Assembly: GCF_000002075.1 (NCBI RefSeq)
Contig: NW_004797602.1
Span: 97,444-161,443 of the forward strand
Direction: 5' to 3'
Source of the DNA: Aplysia californica
Taxonomy: Eukaryota > Mollusca > Gastropoda > Aplysiida > Aplysiidae
Length of the DNA stretch: 64,000 nucleotides
Shown: positions 34,207-46,048 of the stretch, in pieces
Position numbering within the stretch: the first letter of the stretch is position 1
Layout of the letters: every line of letters begins with the position of its first letter
Translations under genes and position numbers: made by a program
Notes under the pieces: model-generated
What the model saw: only the letters and a program-made list of their open reading frames with translations
Told to the model about the DNA's origin: nothing
The model's database searches: none

Positions 34207-34316
34207 GTGAGAATAACCACTTCCTTATTATTAGAATCTAGATCTAGATCTAATCTAGAATCTAGATCTACATCTAGATCTAGATATATACAAAATGAAA
34301 GTGGCTATTCTCACCC
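34207..34316. repeat. Inverted repeat around an AGATCT-rich core
   Basis: Arms GGTGAGAATAACCACTTCC and its near-perfect reverse complement (GAAAGTGGCTATTCTCACC) enclose a run of TAGATCTAGATCTAATCTAG-type sequence, itself self-complementary. The arm sequence recurs at about 34175 and 34733. Could form a long hairpin or be a tiny TIR element. Confidence 0.7.
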
Positions 34317-34648
34317 GCCCAGAAGTTCTCGCAAGATCAACTCCTCCCCTCTTCTCTCTCTCTCTCTGTCTCTTTCTGAATACTGTCTATCGGTGTGGAC
34401 GATCAAATTGACCAAAACAAAGTTAAAAAATGATGTTAAAACACAAAAGTAAATTAATTTGGTTGTCTACAAAGATGTTACGGCTATTTAACTTTTCGAA
34501 TCGAGCCGAACTACGCGGGTCGCCATTTTGTTTTGCCCGGAAATTCTCACGCTACTCCTCTCTCTCTTTCTCTCTCTCTCTCCACTGCCCACAGACAAAA
34601 TTGTTCGCTTTTAGTAGGCTACAGTTGTAATGGAACGTTTGTTCACGG

Positions 34649-34694
34649 CACAGAATTCTACAATTTTTCTGTTATCACAGTGTAGAATTCTGTG
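34649..34694. repeat. Perfect 14-bp hairpin
   Basis: CACAGAATTCTACA (34649-34662) and TGTAGAATTCTGTG (34681-34694) are exact reverse complements with an 18-base loop. Confidence 0.85.
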
Positions 34695-34699
34695 GTTTA

Positions 34700-36320
34700 G
34701 GGTGAACGCAAAATTTGGTGAACGCGCACCGGGTGAGAATAGCCACAAGACTCGCCTGCACTATTCTCACTCCGGGTGAGTGATCTAGAGGTGGCCATAC
34801 AAAATTATAAAATGCTTGACTTGCAGAATAGCAGCATTGGCATTATGCTGTCATCTCAAATGTGCGATATTTCTTCACATTCTACAAATCTACTTATGAA
34901 TAGAATAGTATTAACTGACTTCGAAGTAACAAAAGCAAAATTTCATCTAACCTGTAAGAGATTATGAACCAGTTGCTGTTCAAAATGTGGTATTTCTGAA
35001 AGGGTTCCTTTCTGAAATGGAACTGGACTCGACTTACAACGCTGACAACGCTTTGCCTTATCTCAGAGAACTCGTGACTCCCAAAAGCTGGCTTCCTGTC
35101 CTGTTTTGTCATGGCGGTTCAACTTTAGAAATAGATCTAGTGAAACTCACCATGCATGCTCCTTATAATATTCGGGTTTTCCATCAAAAGGAAGCAAATT
35201 CCCTGGCAACGCTGTACTCAACATGAGCAGCACATGGTTTCTAAATTTGGAAGATTGGTTTGTTGTTGTTATCCTTTCTAGGTATACGTGAGCCGTGTGC
35301 AAACGTGAACTTCACGCTAAAAATAGGTCATCCAGCCTCAAGCGACAAAGGTCAGGAACAACACTGGCCTTCAGGAAGGCGGAGAGGAATTTGTTAGGCC
35401 CTAGATCTAGATGGAAAAGGGGGAGCTTTTGGGATGGGGTGGGGTAGATCAAAATGTATCAACTAGATCTATATGAAATGATCATGCGATTTTTTTAGAT
35501 GCCGCATTGTTATTTTGTTCCTTGATTATTCCGTACAACGAATTAGGCTACGGTACCAGCCCGACAAAATGAATCTATTTATATATAAGGTGAAGGTGAC
35601 GCGTGATTCGCTCTTCACTAGGCCTAATCCACAATCAGCAGGGCCGAGCCTAGACTAGTCTAGATCTATATCTAGACTTTACGTGGACTTTTAATTCAAT
35701 CGTCTGTCTTTTGAACACCAGTGCACGTGTCCACTGTTGTGTGAAATGTCAAGGTGGTCTGCTCTCCTTTCCTTTGTAACCTGTTTCTGAATTCTGTTGG
35801 GGGGTTTTTCTTTTTGCACTTGTCGTTATTGATTGCCATGGAAGATGTCTACTAGCCTATTACATGTATTATAATAGCCTGGCCTATCACCTAATATACA
35901 CATTTATCATAGGCCTAATGTCAAAGTGCAACGTCGACGACAAACGATACTTTTCGTCAAATGTGTCAGTACTGTGATTGGAATGTGTCAACAAAAATAA
36001 GACTAGATCTAATTTAAAATCCTGAAAGACGGACTTTCGGAAACGCGGACGTCGACGATGTTACTAAATCTAAGTAGGCCTACTAAATAGATCTAAATCT
36101 AAAATCGATGCTACTTCGTAAAACGGTCTTTGGTAATCGCGCATATTGGATAGTTTATTAAGCGCTCATTTTGACTCTTGTTTCATTAAATGCTTGTCCA
36201 AGGTCCATTGGCAACCGGATCTTTTTCTTGTGTAATATATAATTATCTCACGTATTTATATTTTCAATTCAACAGCCTAGGTAGGCCTGTACGTGACATT
36301 AGATCTATGTGATTGATAGG
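34700..36320. other. Intergenic, no gene seen
   Basis: Scattered TCTAGATC clusters (35400, 35650, 36070) and short open frames without splice context or recognisable protein. Nothing supported. Confidence 0.5.
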
Positions 36321-36325
36321 CGCAC

Positions 36326-38515
36326 GAGTGCGGTCAAAAATTCGTGGCTCAACTTATCCTCAACTATTGTATGATATATTAATGTGCAATCCTTCAAAGC
36401 CTTCGCATATATTAGACTATCACCAACAACTCTCGATTGTGTGTTAGTATATTTATAACTTACAAGTAAAAATAAAAAGAGTGATAATAATAATAAGAGC
36501 ATATAATTTTTGTATCCCACCTTTCCCCACAACATGGGCCCAAGGCGTACATAGGAGATTAAAAACGCATTATCATACTAACACCATACAAATTCGCCAT
36601 GTGCGCACTTTTTGACAGCAACATTCTTAATTTCAGACAATAAAAAATGCTCATACAAAAAGGCAAAGGTACTGTCCATTAATTAAAATATTTCTTAAAT
36701 AAAGATGTGTTTTGAAGGTATCAAGTTTTATTACGCTTCTCAAATCATGAGGGACATCAGTGTCCCAAACTGCTGGCCCACAAAAAGAAAAAGCTCTCTC
36801 ACCATATTTCTTCAGTGACACACGAGGTGTTAAAATTAGTCTAGAGCCACTGGATCTTAGTTCACGTGATGGTGTGTATAGTACTATAAGTTCTTGAATA
36901 TACGTGGGAGACTGGTTAGTTTGACCTTTGAAGCATAGTAAGGCTAACTTATGCATTTTGGTTTGAACAATACATGCATTTAAATGTAATCATCCATGGT
37001 TTAAAAAACAAAAAGTATTTGAAAAAACTGTTTTGTTCCACTAATCGCACTAAAGGCTCTCAAGACATGAGTTCCATGTAAACAAAAGTGCTTTTTACGA
37101 GCCCATTCATAGAATGTAAGTACATGGCGCAACTTATTGTCAAATATCTCCTTAACTATCGAACATAGAGTCTCCAACGTTTGCACAATGAATTATACCA
37201 ATTTGTCTTAACAGGTGAGTATTTTTTCAAACTCCTGCACATTAATGTATTCTAGAAAATTCCTAAATAAATACTAATAAAAAATCACAGTCGATGGTTT
37301 TTATAGATTTCAAAAAGTTTACAGCTCGGGCAATATCGCTTTAAAAGCAAGTCTGTCATTTTTCGTAAATAAGCGCAACGTATTATGCAAATTGAACGAT
37401 TGTTTGTGCAAAAAAAAATGGGTTCAAAATAAAAATAATTTCTTGTAAGAAGTTTTGCCCCTATAAAGTGTCATTGGGGAGCTGTGACGTAGGCCATTAT
37501 TATATGCAAAATGTGTGTGAGAAGCGGGAAGTGCTGTGAACAATCCTATATTCCGCGTGATGGAGATATATAGTAATTTATGTAAATTTATGAAGAAAAT
37601 TGTTTTAATCGAGCCTCAGTTGTTGTGGAAAAATGTGATTAAGTAGATAAATTGAAACAAACTGATGTGCAAAGTGTGGGTGACATTGATTCACCCTTTT
37701 TAAAGAGATATTTGAGGATAAGTTGCCCCACGAGTTTTTGATCGCACTGTAGCCTAAGGAAGGACTTTTCTTTAGTGCGGTCGAAAATTCGTGGCCCAAA
37801 ATTAACTAATTGTCAAATATTTCCTAACCTATCAAACATACTCTCTAGCTTTTGCACAATAACTTTGTATCAATTTGTCTTGACAGATCAATATTTTTGT
37901 AAACATCTGTTAGCTATATTCTAGAAAGTTCCTATACATGTACTAATAAAAATTCCAAGTCCATGTAGGTGGTTTCTACAGGTGTTAAACGGTTTACAGC
38001 TGATGTCGCTTTTAAAAGTAAATTTGTCTTTTTTTTTCTTCTGATCGTGACACTACTGTCTTTATTAAAAGCATGTTGAGAACCTTTCGTGCAAAAAAAA
38101 TGTATTCGTAATAGAAAATTAATTGCTTATAGTAACAGATTTGCCACTGAAAGGTTTGATTTGTGAGCTGTGACGTAGGCCATATAATATGTATAGATAG
38201 ATGGAGAAAGTTTTTAAAAAATCTAGCCTCGATTGTTGTGAGAAAACATGATGCAGTTATGACAAACTGATTCAAACTGCATATGTAAAATATGGATGGC
38301 TTTGATTCAACCGTTCAAGAGATATTTGAGTTGCGCCACAAATTTTTGACCGCACAATAGAATAGAATACCGTGCACAGATGTTTTTTAAAATTTTATAT
38401 TCATCTGTTGAGACAAATTGATATAAGTCATTATGCAAAAGTTGGAGAGGCAATTATTTTTTATAGTTGGGAAGATATTTGACATTAAAGTTGCGCCACG
38501 AATTTTTGACAGCAT
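36326..38515. mobile_element. Cluster of related TIR elements
   Basis: The end sequence AGTGCGGTCAAAAATTCGTGG or its complement occurs near 36326, 37730-37748, 37774, 38335-38356 and 38490-38515. Interior blocks (TTTGCACAAT, CAATTTGTCTTGACAG) repeat at about 37180, 37850 and, inverted, 38400-38450. One unit spans about 37774-38356 (about 580 bp). The others are partial, and one is split by a LINE fragment. Confidence 0.65.
36640..36965 (-). mobile_element. LINE (CR1/L2-like) C-terminal fragment
   Basis: The minus strand encodes LYTPSRELRSSGSRLI, then KKYGERAFSFCGPAVW and DTDVPHDLRSVIKLDTFKTH, the usual C-terminal end of CR1/L2/Rex-type reverse transcriptase ORFs, followed by a stop. The rest of the element is missing. 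Confidence 0.75.
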
Positions 38516-38859
38516 TAAAATTATAGTCAAGATGTGTGGAAAGAAAATAATCATATAATTGCCCACTTTCATTATTATCTTTTATTTTCTAAGTTGCAGT
38601 CCTTGCTGCATGATCATGAAAAGCCTATACCTTTTTTAAAAATGATATAAATAAAGCAGAGCAGGGGCCATAACGATGAAAAAGTTTGCTGTCTTATAGG
38701 CCTACTTACCAAACAGTTTAGGCATAGGCTTACAGAAGATAATACTCCGGTCGAATGGAAAGAGTGCTCGATGAGATTACCAACCAAGAGATCAGCTAGT
38801 ATACTGGATTCAGACAAAAAAGATACTCTATAACAGACCATTATCAATCATTGAATTAG

Positions 38860-39890
38860 GTAATCGAAAAATACCACGCACACAATCTACACTACAGCAA
38901 TCATCTGGTTTTATTGATTACGAAAAGTTTGACTCCATCGAACACTTTGCAATTTTTAAAGCTTTAAATATAACGAGATCATACATCCAATTATTGAATA
39001 ACATGTATTGATAAACGTTGGCTAGAATTCATCTTGACAAAATAAATTAGCCTCGTGTCAGAAAATGTTTGCCAAAGAAAAGGGAGTGAAGCAGGGATCC
39101 AAGACTCCATCATCCAAACTAGTCACAACAGCAATCGAAAGTATATCAAAAGGAATTTCAATAGATGGAGAGCACCTGGAGGACCTGAGATTCGTCGATG
39201 ATGTGGCACTTTGCACCGAAAATGGAAAACAACAGAATTAACCTAGACGTCATAGATAACGAAACCATAGGCTAAAAGTAGGCCTTAAAATCCACAAAGA
39301 TAAAACAAGACGACACCAGCGACAAAAACGATTGCTATGGAAAACACAAACATTGAAAGAGTGACAGGATATAGATTATTTTAGAACAATACAACAAATT
39401 ATATATATATATATATATACTAAAGCGGGGGTGAACAGAAAGATAAATGCAGCTTGGATGAGTTGCTTTGGAAAATACAGAGGAATATTTGAACATAAAA
39501 ATCTGCAGATTTCACTGAAAAGACGTCTTCAATCAGTGCATTAAATGTCCTAACAGTATACACGTATGTGGATAGCAATCTGGCCGAACTAGAATTTTAA
39601 TAAGAAATTAAGGACAACACAAAGAGCAATGGAACGGATCAAGACGAAGGGGCATAACAATGCACGATCAAACACATCACCCAAAAATATAAAGAGAAAA
39701 CAGATGTCCCCAAATTTACACTACAACAAAATACATGGACTGGTCACTTCAGCAGCGTAAAGGACAACAGATGGACCCCCAAAAAAATGTTATAGAGACC
39801 AAAAACAGAAGTAAAAAAAAGGTTTGGAGGAAGACCAGAAAAAGATGCAAGGACGATTATGATACATGTATCAATCTGACACACAGAAAG
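38860..39890 (+). mobile_element. RTE-like LINE relic
   Basis: Broken reverse transcriptase pieces in + orientation: FIDYEKFDSIEH-like palm block at about 38915, a KGVKQGSKTPSS block (degenerate RQGD motif) near 39085, EDLRFVDDVALCTE (catalytic FADD-like box) near 39180 and KINAAWMSCFGKYRGIF near 39440. Many stops and frame changes; an old copy. Confidence 0.7.
39402..39419. repeat. (TA)n microsatellite
   Basis: Nine TA units inside the LINE relic. Confidence 0.9.
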
Positions 39891-40244
39891 CAGTAGATAA
39901 AACAGAAAGATTTTAACATCGTTGTTGGGGGTCTACATATATTATTCTCCAGAGGACGAATACAACTTTGACAGAAAGAAAGAAAGAATTTACAGTATAG
40001 CAAACACTCGCACGAGCCGAAAGTAAGTTCACATTGATAATAATAGTGCTGTGGCCTGTCAGGCGGACCCCCCCCCCCCCCAAGCCACACCCACACCCCT
40101 AAACAAATAATAATTTATAACACAATGTTGTCAGTCCCTGTAAATTGGTACTCTGCATGAGCAGCACGGGATTTCTAAATATATGGAAAGTTGTTTTTAT
40201 TGTTGTTGCTACTCCAATCAAAGATTTGCTCCTATTACATAGTA

Positions 40245-41080
40245 CAGTCGAACGTTCCTTAACGGAAACCTGTGCAAAACGGAAACCTGTCTTAACGGAA
40301 TCTCCCCGCTCCCCCTTGATATATTCCTCTTTAATAACCTGTATAAAACGGAAACCTGTCCAACGCGGAAACGGAAAGAAAAATCCGCTCCCTTCCGAGG
40401 GTTTCACCTGTCTAAGACGGAAAATGCTTTGTCCGCTCAGCCCTGATTTGAAACAAAACTCGCAAGTTTGATTCCGCCGGCTCTAAAATTAACGCCATGG
40501 CCATGCCGCTGGGCAAGGAAGGGGAGTAGGGGTGAAATGGGGGTAGATGTTACCCCATCATGTGAGCCCTGAGCGATACAGAGATGGTCAGTGTAGTGTG
40601 GGTGTGAAATCTCACAACGGAAACTTTCTTGGGTAGCCAGAAGCCAGAGGTGTGAAATTAGATTGGCCAATGTCTGCCGTCCTGATCGTACGGCCAGCCG
40701 AGAAAAGAGTTCCTCGAATCGTTGTTACATTGATGGCAGTGACGGGTGGCATTGGTGGGTGGGACTAAGGGTGGAAGCCAAGGAGATGTTCAAACGTTTG
40801 TTTTTAATAGGTCAAACAGTGGTCCTATGAAAAGCAAGCACTGGTGGTAATCGGATACGTAAGACTGACGCATGTCATTATCAGACAGGATAGTAGCTGA
40901 GAGGTGCGAAGTTTTGACCACTGCTTGCCGATCGGACAAGCGATCCTTGATCCCACCGGCTAGGCCTTTGACCCCCCCCCCCCCCAACCTCCCCCTAAAT
41001 TCTCCTGTCTAAGACGGAAAATGTCTAAGACGGAATTTTTTTCCTGGTCCCTTGCGATTCCGTCTTACACAGGTTCGACT

Positions 41081-41081
<1 letters not shown>
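40245..41081. mobile_element. pogo/Tigger-like TIR element, 837 bp
   Basis: Ends CAGTCGAACGTTCCTTAACGG and, read from the right, CAGTCGAACCTGTGTAAGACGG, both next to TA. Each subterminal region repeats ACGGAAACCTGT or AAGACGGAA several times. No intact transposase. Confidence 0.75.

Positions 41082-41138
<57 letters not shown>
41082..41138. repeat. (ATT)n microsatellite
   Basis: About 18 ATT units directly after the TIR element, possibly grown from its TA target duplication. Confidence 0.9.
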
Positions 41139-41429
41139 GTGGGCCGAGTACAAAAGTAAACCCGTCGCGCTAATTTCGACTCATAGCCTTATAATAATTA
41201 GTCTTTCAAAATGTTGACTGGGAACTAAGAACTATTAAAACAAACACAAAGAGTTTGTGTGCGATGAATTACCGAATCAATGGCATTCAGGTCAGGTGAA
41301 TTAAATTGAACAGCGAGAGCGTAGGACCTATCAAATAAGATTTTTTTTAAAGTTGTTTTTTTTTTTACAGGAACATATCTATATTATAAACATACTTATA
41401 ATAATGGCATTCGCCCTTGCAGGTGTGTG

Positions 41430-44400
41430 ATCATAGTTTTACGATGGGGGAGCAAATAATACACCTGTGAATGTGATACTACGTGTCGTAAGAGGCGGCT
41501 AAAGGTGTAAAGGTCTGGTCGCCCGAAAAGAGCCAGTTTTCGGAGGGCCAACTACCCGACCCAGTAAAAAACAGTCAGTTACAGAAACACTGACAAACAC
41601 TGCTTTTTATTTTTCGAACTTGGGAGACGGAGGAACTTCTGCATCCGCAGGAACAATGAAGGACAGCGGACAAAGCCGAATGGACCCTCCTGACCCGAAA
41701 CCTTCTCTGTTGAACAAGTCTCTCCGGATTTCGTCGTGGAATGTTCGCACCTTGTATGTAGCAGGAAAGAGTAGGCCTACAAAAGAGATGAAGAGATACA
41801 GGTGTGCACATACTTTGTACTAGGAGTAGGAGTCAGCGAAACAAACTGGATAGGCCTACAGTCTGGACAGAAGCACCTCAGCTCGGGGAAACAAGTGTTG
41901 TATTCTAGGGAGGGAAGACAAGCACAATGCGGAAGGAGTGGGAATCATTTTGAGTAAGAATGCAATGAAGTCACTTAGACTAGCATCTGCGTTTGTCGCG
42001 GCCGCGACGCGATTTATTGACATTTTTTGGTCCTCGAATCGCGACCGCGATTTTTGCATTTTTGGAAAAAAAAAAAAAACAACAACAACAAAAACAAAAC
42101 CGCAGTCGGGGAATAAAATTTTTTTTTAAAGAAAAGAAATAGAAACCGAACCTCTTTACTTTTAGAAACAATTAAAGTTTATTTTTCAGCTTCACTTTGT
42201 CTCTTTCTCTTTTTGTTGACACCAAGGTTGATTTGTTATTTTTTACTTGAAGAATATAAGTACATTACATGCTATTTATATTGCTGTTTCTCTTTTATTT
42301 TTCCATTCTTTGTCGTGTTTTAATTTGTTGGTGTGTTGATTTTTTTTTCTTGTTATTGTTCTGATGTGTTGGGTTAGGTTTTTTTTGTTTTTTTATATAG
42401 CGTAATGTTATTTAGTTTGATGTTGTTCCTACCTTTTTTTTATATACATGTATATATAAATGTGTTATGTTAAAGCGTGTCTCCACCAAAACCGAATGCT
42501 GACACTGGCAGGCCCTTAATTAATTGTGTGTGATTTCATAATGTACATGTTATATCCTGTAGGTTTAGGCCTACCTTTTCTTGAATTACACACGTTTAGG
42601 GTTAAAACGGCCAATTTTCGGAAAGGTGGACACTCGCACTTATTTGTTAAATTTTGTGGTTGTTTATGTGATGTTCTAATTTTGATTTTATTCTGTTGCG
42701 AAACCTTTATTTTTCATGTTTTTACACTCTTTTTGGCTACAAATGATCTTCTGGATTCTGAACAAGAAATTGTGGTGCTTCAGATTAAATTACCTCTATC
42801 AACATATTGCTATACACGTCGTCACAGAGAGTTGAAATCTAGAAAATTAATGGCAACTTTTGCCATTTTTGTGGCAGCTTTTGGCAACTTTTGGACCAAA
42901 AAATTGCTACAAACGCAGATGTTAGCTTAGAGGATGGGAACCACACGGGGAGAGGGTCATCATGGCTTCGTTCATTACAAGGAGCAACATGAATATAGTC
43001 CAAATCTACGCCCCAACTAATGAGGCTTTGGATGAAGACAAGGATGCCTTTTACAGTCAGCTCCAGGGGGTCATTGACAAACTACCAAGGAAGGATGCCA
43101 ATGCCAACAAAATCATAATGGGAGATGCCAATGCCAAAATTGGTCAGAAAAACGTGGAGTATGAAGGAATTATGGGACAACATGGCTTGGGACAAATAAA
43201 CGAGAAGGTGGGCGATTTGCAAATATAAGTGCTTTCAACAGTTTTGTCACCGGAGGCTCTGTTTTCCCCCCACAAGAGGATTCACAAGGCTACATGGGTT
43301 TCGCCATATGGAGTGACAGAGAACCAGACAGATCATTTTTTTTTTATCTTTCGTAGGTTCAGGCGTTCACTGGAAGGTGTCAAAGTACAGAGAGGGGCAG
43401 ATATTGGATCGGATCATCATCTGCTGTTGACAAAACTCAAGCTTCGACTCAAAAAGCACGAAACCAGCTCGGGAATCAAAAGAACGAAGTTCCAAGTAGA
43501 TCTAGGTCTCTTGGACGGACACAAGAAAGAAGAGTTTCAGCTGCAGCTGAGGAACAGATTTCAACCCCTGGCTGATCTTGGCGGAGAGGACACGGAGGTA
43601 GAGATACACACTGGACCAAGGTCAAAGAAGTCTTTACATCAACATGTCAAAAAGTACTGGTGCGAAGAAATGGGAGCACAAGGTATTGATTAGCCAACAC
43701 TCATTGGATTTAATTATGATAGGAAGACAACTGAAGGCAGAAGCGAATGCAAGTAGAACAAGAAGATCAAGAGCGGATGCGTTGGAACAGTACAGGACAA
43801 CAGCTAAAGGTGTCAAGAAATCACAAAGAAAAGACAAGGAGGAATTCATGAACAGACTTGCAGAGAAGGCAGAGGAAGCAGTGGTAGGAGGGCACATGCG
43901 AATCCTTTATCAGACCACATGGACACTTGCTGGAAAATACAGGAAACCTGAAGTACCAGTAAAGAACAAAGAGGGGAAAACCATTTTTGGAAAGGAAGGT
44001 CAGTCTAAACGATAGGTAGAGCATTTCAAGAGTCTCCTGAACAGACCACCACCGAGTAACCCGCCAAACGTCCTGCCAGCAAGAAATGAGTTACCAATCT
44101 GCTGTGATGCTCCTTCTGGATCCCACTAAGAGGCTGAACAAAGGTAAAGCGGCCGGTCCTGATCAGATTCCACATGAAGCCCTAAAAGCAGATGCCAATG
44201 TGACGACAGACCTCTTCCTCCCTTTGTTTGCCAGGATCTGGAATGAGAGCAAGTTCCCAAAGGATTGGAAAGAAGGACACCTCATGAAGCTTCCCAAAAA
44301 AAGGGGGGGGGGATCTCAGCAACTGCACCAATTACTGAGAGATCACTCTTCTCTCAATACCAGGTAAGGTCTTCAACAGAATCATTCTGGAGAGAATCAA

Positions 44401-45610
44401 GACAGCAACGGATTCAAGACTACAGGATGAACAGGCTGGTTTCGGGAAAAATCGCTCAACCACTGACCAGATTGCCACGCTGAGGATTATTGTAGAACAG
44501 TCCCTGGAGTGGAACTTCCTTGACTATTAAAACGCCTTTGACAGTATAGACCGAGCAACAATATAATTATGGAAGATAATGAGACACCACGGAATCCCAC
44601 AGAAGTTGGTGAACCCCATCAAGAGCATGTGCGAAGGGACAAGTTGCAGGGTTGTACATGATGGCCAGCTCACTGACAACTTTGACATCAAGACTGGTGT
44701 GAGACAGGGATGTTTACTCTCACCTTTCCTCTTCATATTGGCAGTCGACTGGTTGATGAAGAAAACCACCAGAAGACACAGAAATTGTATACAGTGGACA
44801 CCATGGACACAGTTGGACGATCTGGATTTTGCAGAGGACTTGGCGTTTCTGTCGCACACACAGGAACAGACGCAAGCAAAGACTTCAGTTTTATGCAGCC
44901 TATCGGAGTCTGTTGTTCTATAGTGACCTGCTCCTTTCGTTGTGCACCTGTCCTTAGAACCTTAAATTTGACTCTCCGGGGTGGGTCCTCATTTCAAATG
45001 CACTAGAAGACGTTGAATCCTTCTGCTATCTTGGGAGTATAATTGACAGAGAGTGAGGAACAGGTGCTTAAATAAAGTACCGCATTAGAAAGGCCCATAC
45101 TGCTTTCATATCTTTGGATAGGATTTGGAAGACCAGAGATATCTTTCTTCGGACAAAGCTGAAGATTTTCGATTCAAATGTGAAGTCGGTCCTGTTGTAT
45201 GGATGTGAGACGTGGAACGCATCACAGACTTGCATAAAGAGGATCCAGGTTTTCTTGAAAGTTACTGAGGATCATCACAAAGACAGACAGGTCACCAATG
45301 AGGAAGTGTTAATGAAAACAAGCCAGATCCCAGTCAGAGATGAGGTGGTGGCGATTGATTGGACGTACTTTCAGGAAGTCAGGCATCTGCACAACAAAGA
45401 AAGTTTTGGATTTAAATCCACAGTGTAAGAGATCAAGAGGAAAACCGCAAGGAACCTGGAGAAGAATCGCAGAAATCGAGGTACAGAAAAGTGGGAAGAC
45501 ATGAAATAACACAAAGAGGCTAGCCCAGGAGGATAGAGAAAGGTGGACGGTGTTTGTCCGTGGCCTATACCCTGGTGCAGGGTGAGAAAGGCAATGATGA
45601 TGATGATATA
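41430..45610 (+). mobile_element. Non-LTR retrotransposon (LINE), split by a nested element
   Basis: In order: a 5' leader with GTCGTAAGAGGCGGCTAAAG; endonuclease start SLRISSWNVRTLYVAGK (41720-41790); an interruption at 41980-42925; endonuclease middle MNIVQIYAPTNEALDED (42990); GSDHHLLLTKLKLRL (43400); reverse transcriptase KGKAAGPDQIPHEALK (44140), TGVRQGCLLSPFLFILAVDW (44700), DLDFAEDLAFLSH (44820); C-terminus LLYGCETWN (45200). It ends in a (GAT)n tail near 45600 after GGTGAGAAAGGCAATGATG. Several frame breaks. The catalytic FADD box reads FAED. Clade uncertain, RTE-like or I-like. Confidence 0.85.
41980..42925. mobile_element. DNA element nested in the LINE, 6-bp TSD
   Basis: Ends CTAGCATCTGCGTTTGT and, read from the right, CTAACATCTGCGTTTGT. 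CTTAGA is duplicated at 41974-41979 and 42926-42931. Removing the insert and one CTTAGA joins the LINE endonuclease in frame (MKSLR then GWEPHGERVIMASF). 946 bp; no transposase recognised; superfamily unknown. Confidence 0.85.
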
Positions 45611-45841
45611 ATAATTATGGCATTTTATATCACTTTCAACTACTGTACATGTAGGGTGTCTTTTTTAATGAACAGCTCAAAGCCTGTAAAAAAAAATTAA
45701 AAATTCTGTTATTCGTAGATTTCTTTGTCCATAGAAAGTCACAAAAAAGTATTGAGAACATGAACACCGAATTGATTAATTCAGGAACGGAAAGTGTTCT
45801 TTCTGGTGACTACTGACTGCTGTCTGCTGGACAATAATGCA

Positions 45842-45851
45842 CAAAATGGCG
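45842..45851 (+). promoter_or_regulatory. YY1-like motif, possible RAD9 core promoter
   Basis: CAAAATGGCG resembles the YY1 initiator-type site and lies about 165 bp upstream of the RAD9 start, in the 400 bp between the LINE tail and the first exon. Suggestive only. Confidence 0.3.
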
Positions 45852-46005
45852 CCCCTCATGAAATGTCAATGGAAAATATAGCAAATTTTTATCAGATTTA
45901 TTGTGTAATTATACTAGCCCATGCCTGGGAAAAACTTTGTTAAGCAGACATACCTAGACATTTATTATATTCATTCCTGTGTTTTGGAAACCCTGAATCT
46001 CAATC

Positions 46006-46048
46006 ATGAGTTCCATGAAGTGCACTATACCCGGAGTGAATCTGAAAG
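46006..46048 (+). CDS. RAD9A: RAD9 exon 1 (small first coding exon)
   Basis: Reads [14 protein letters not shown] plus the first base of Val; donor GTAGGA. Human RAD9A begins MKCLVTGGNVKV, so the second ATG (46015) is the conserved start. The ATG at 46006 is in frame and would add MSS. An in-frame TGA lies at 45994. The next exon begins TTTTTGG and completes Val then Phe-Gly-Arg, matching the family. Confidence 0.85.

Noticed and set aside
34987-35226. 79-codon open frame upstream of the ZIP gene
   Set aside because: No recognisable domain and no clear splice sites or conserved partner; coding not supported.
42526-42930. 134-codon open frame
   Set aside because: Lies inside the nested DNA element and reads as low-complexity hydrophobic sequence with no transposase motif; too weak to call.
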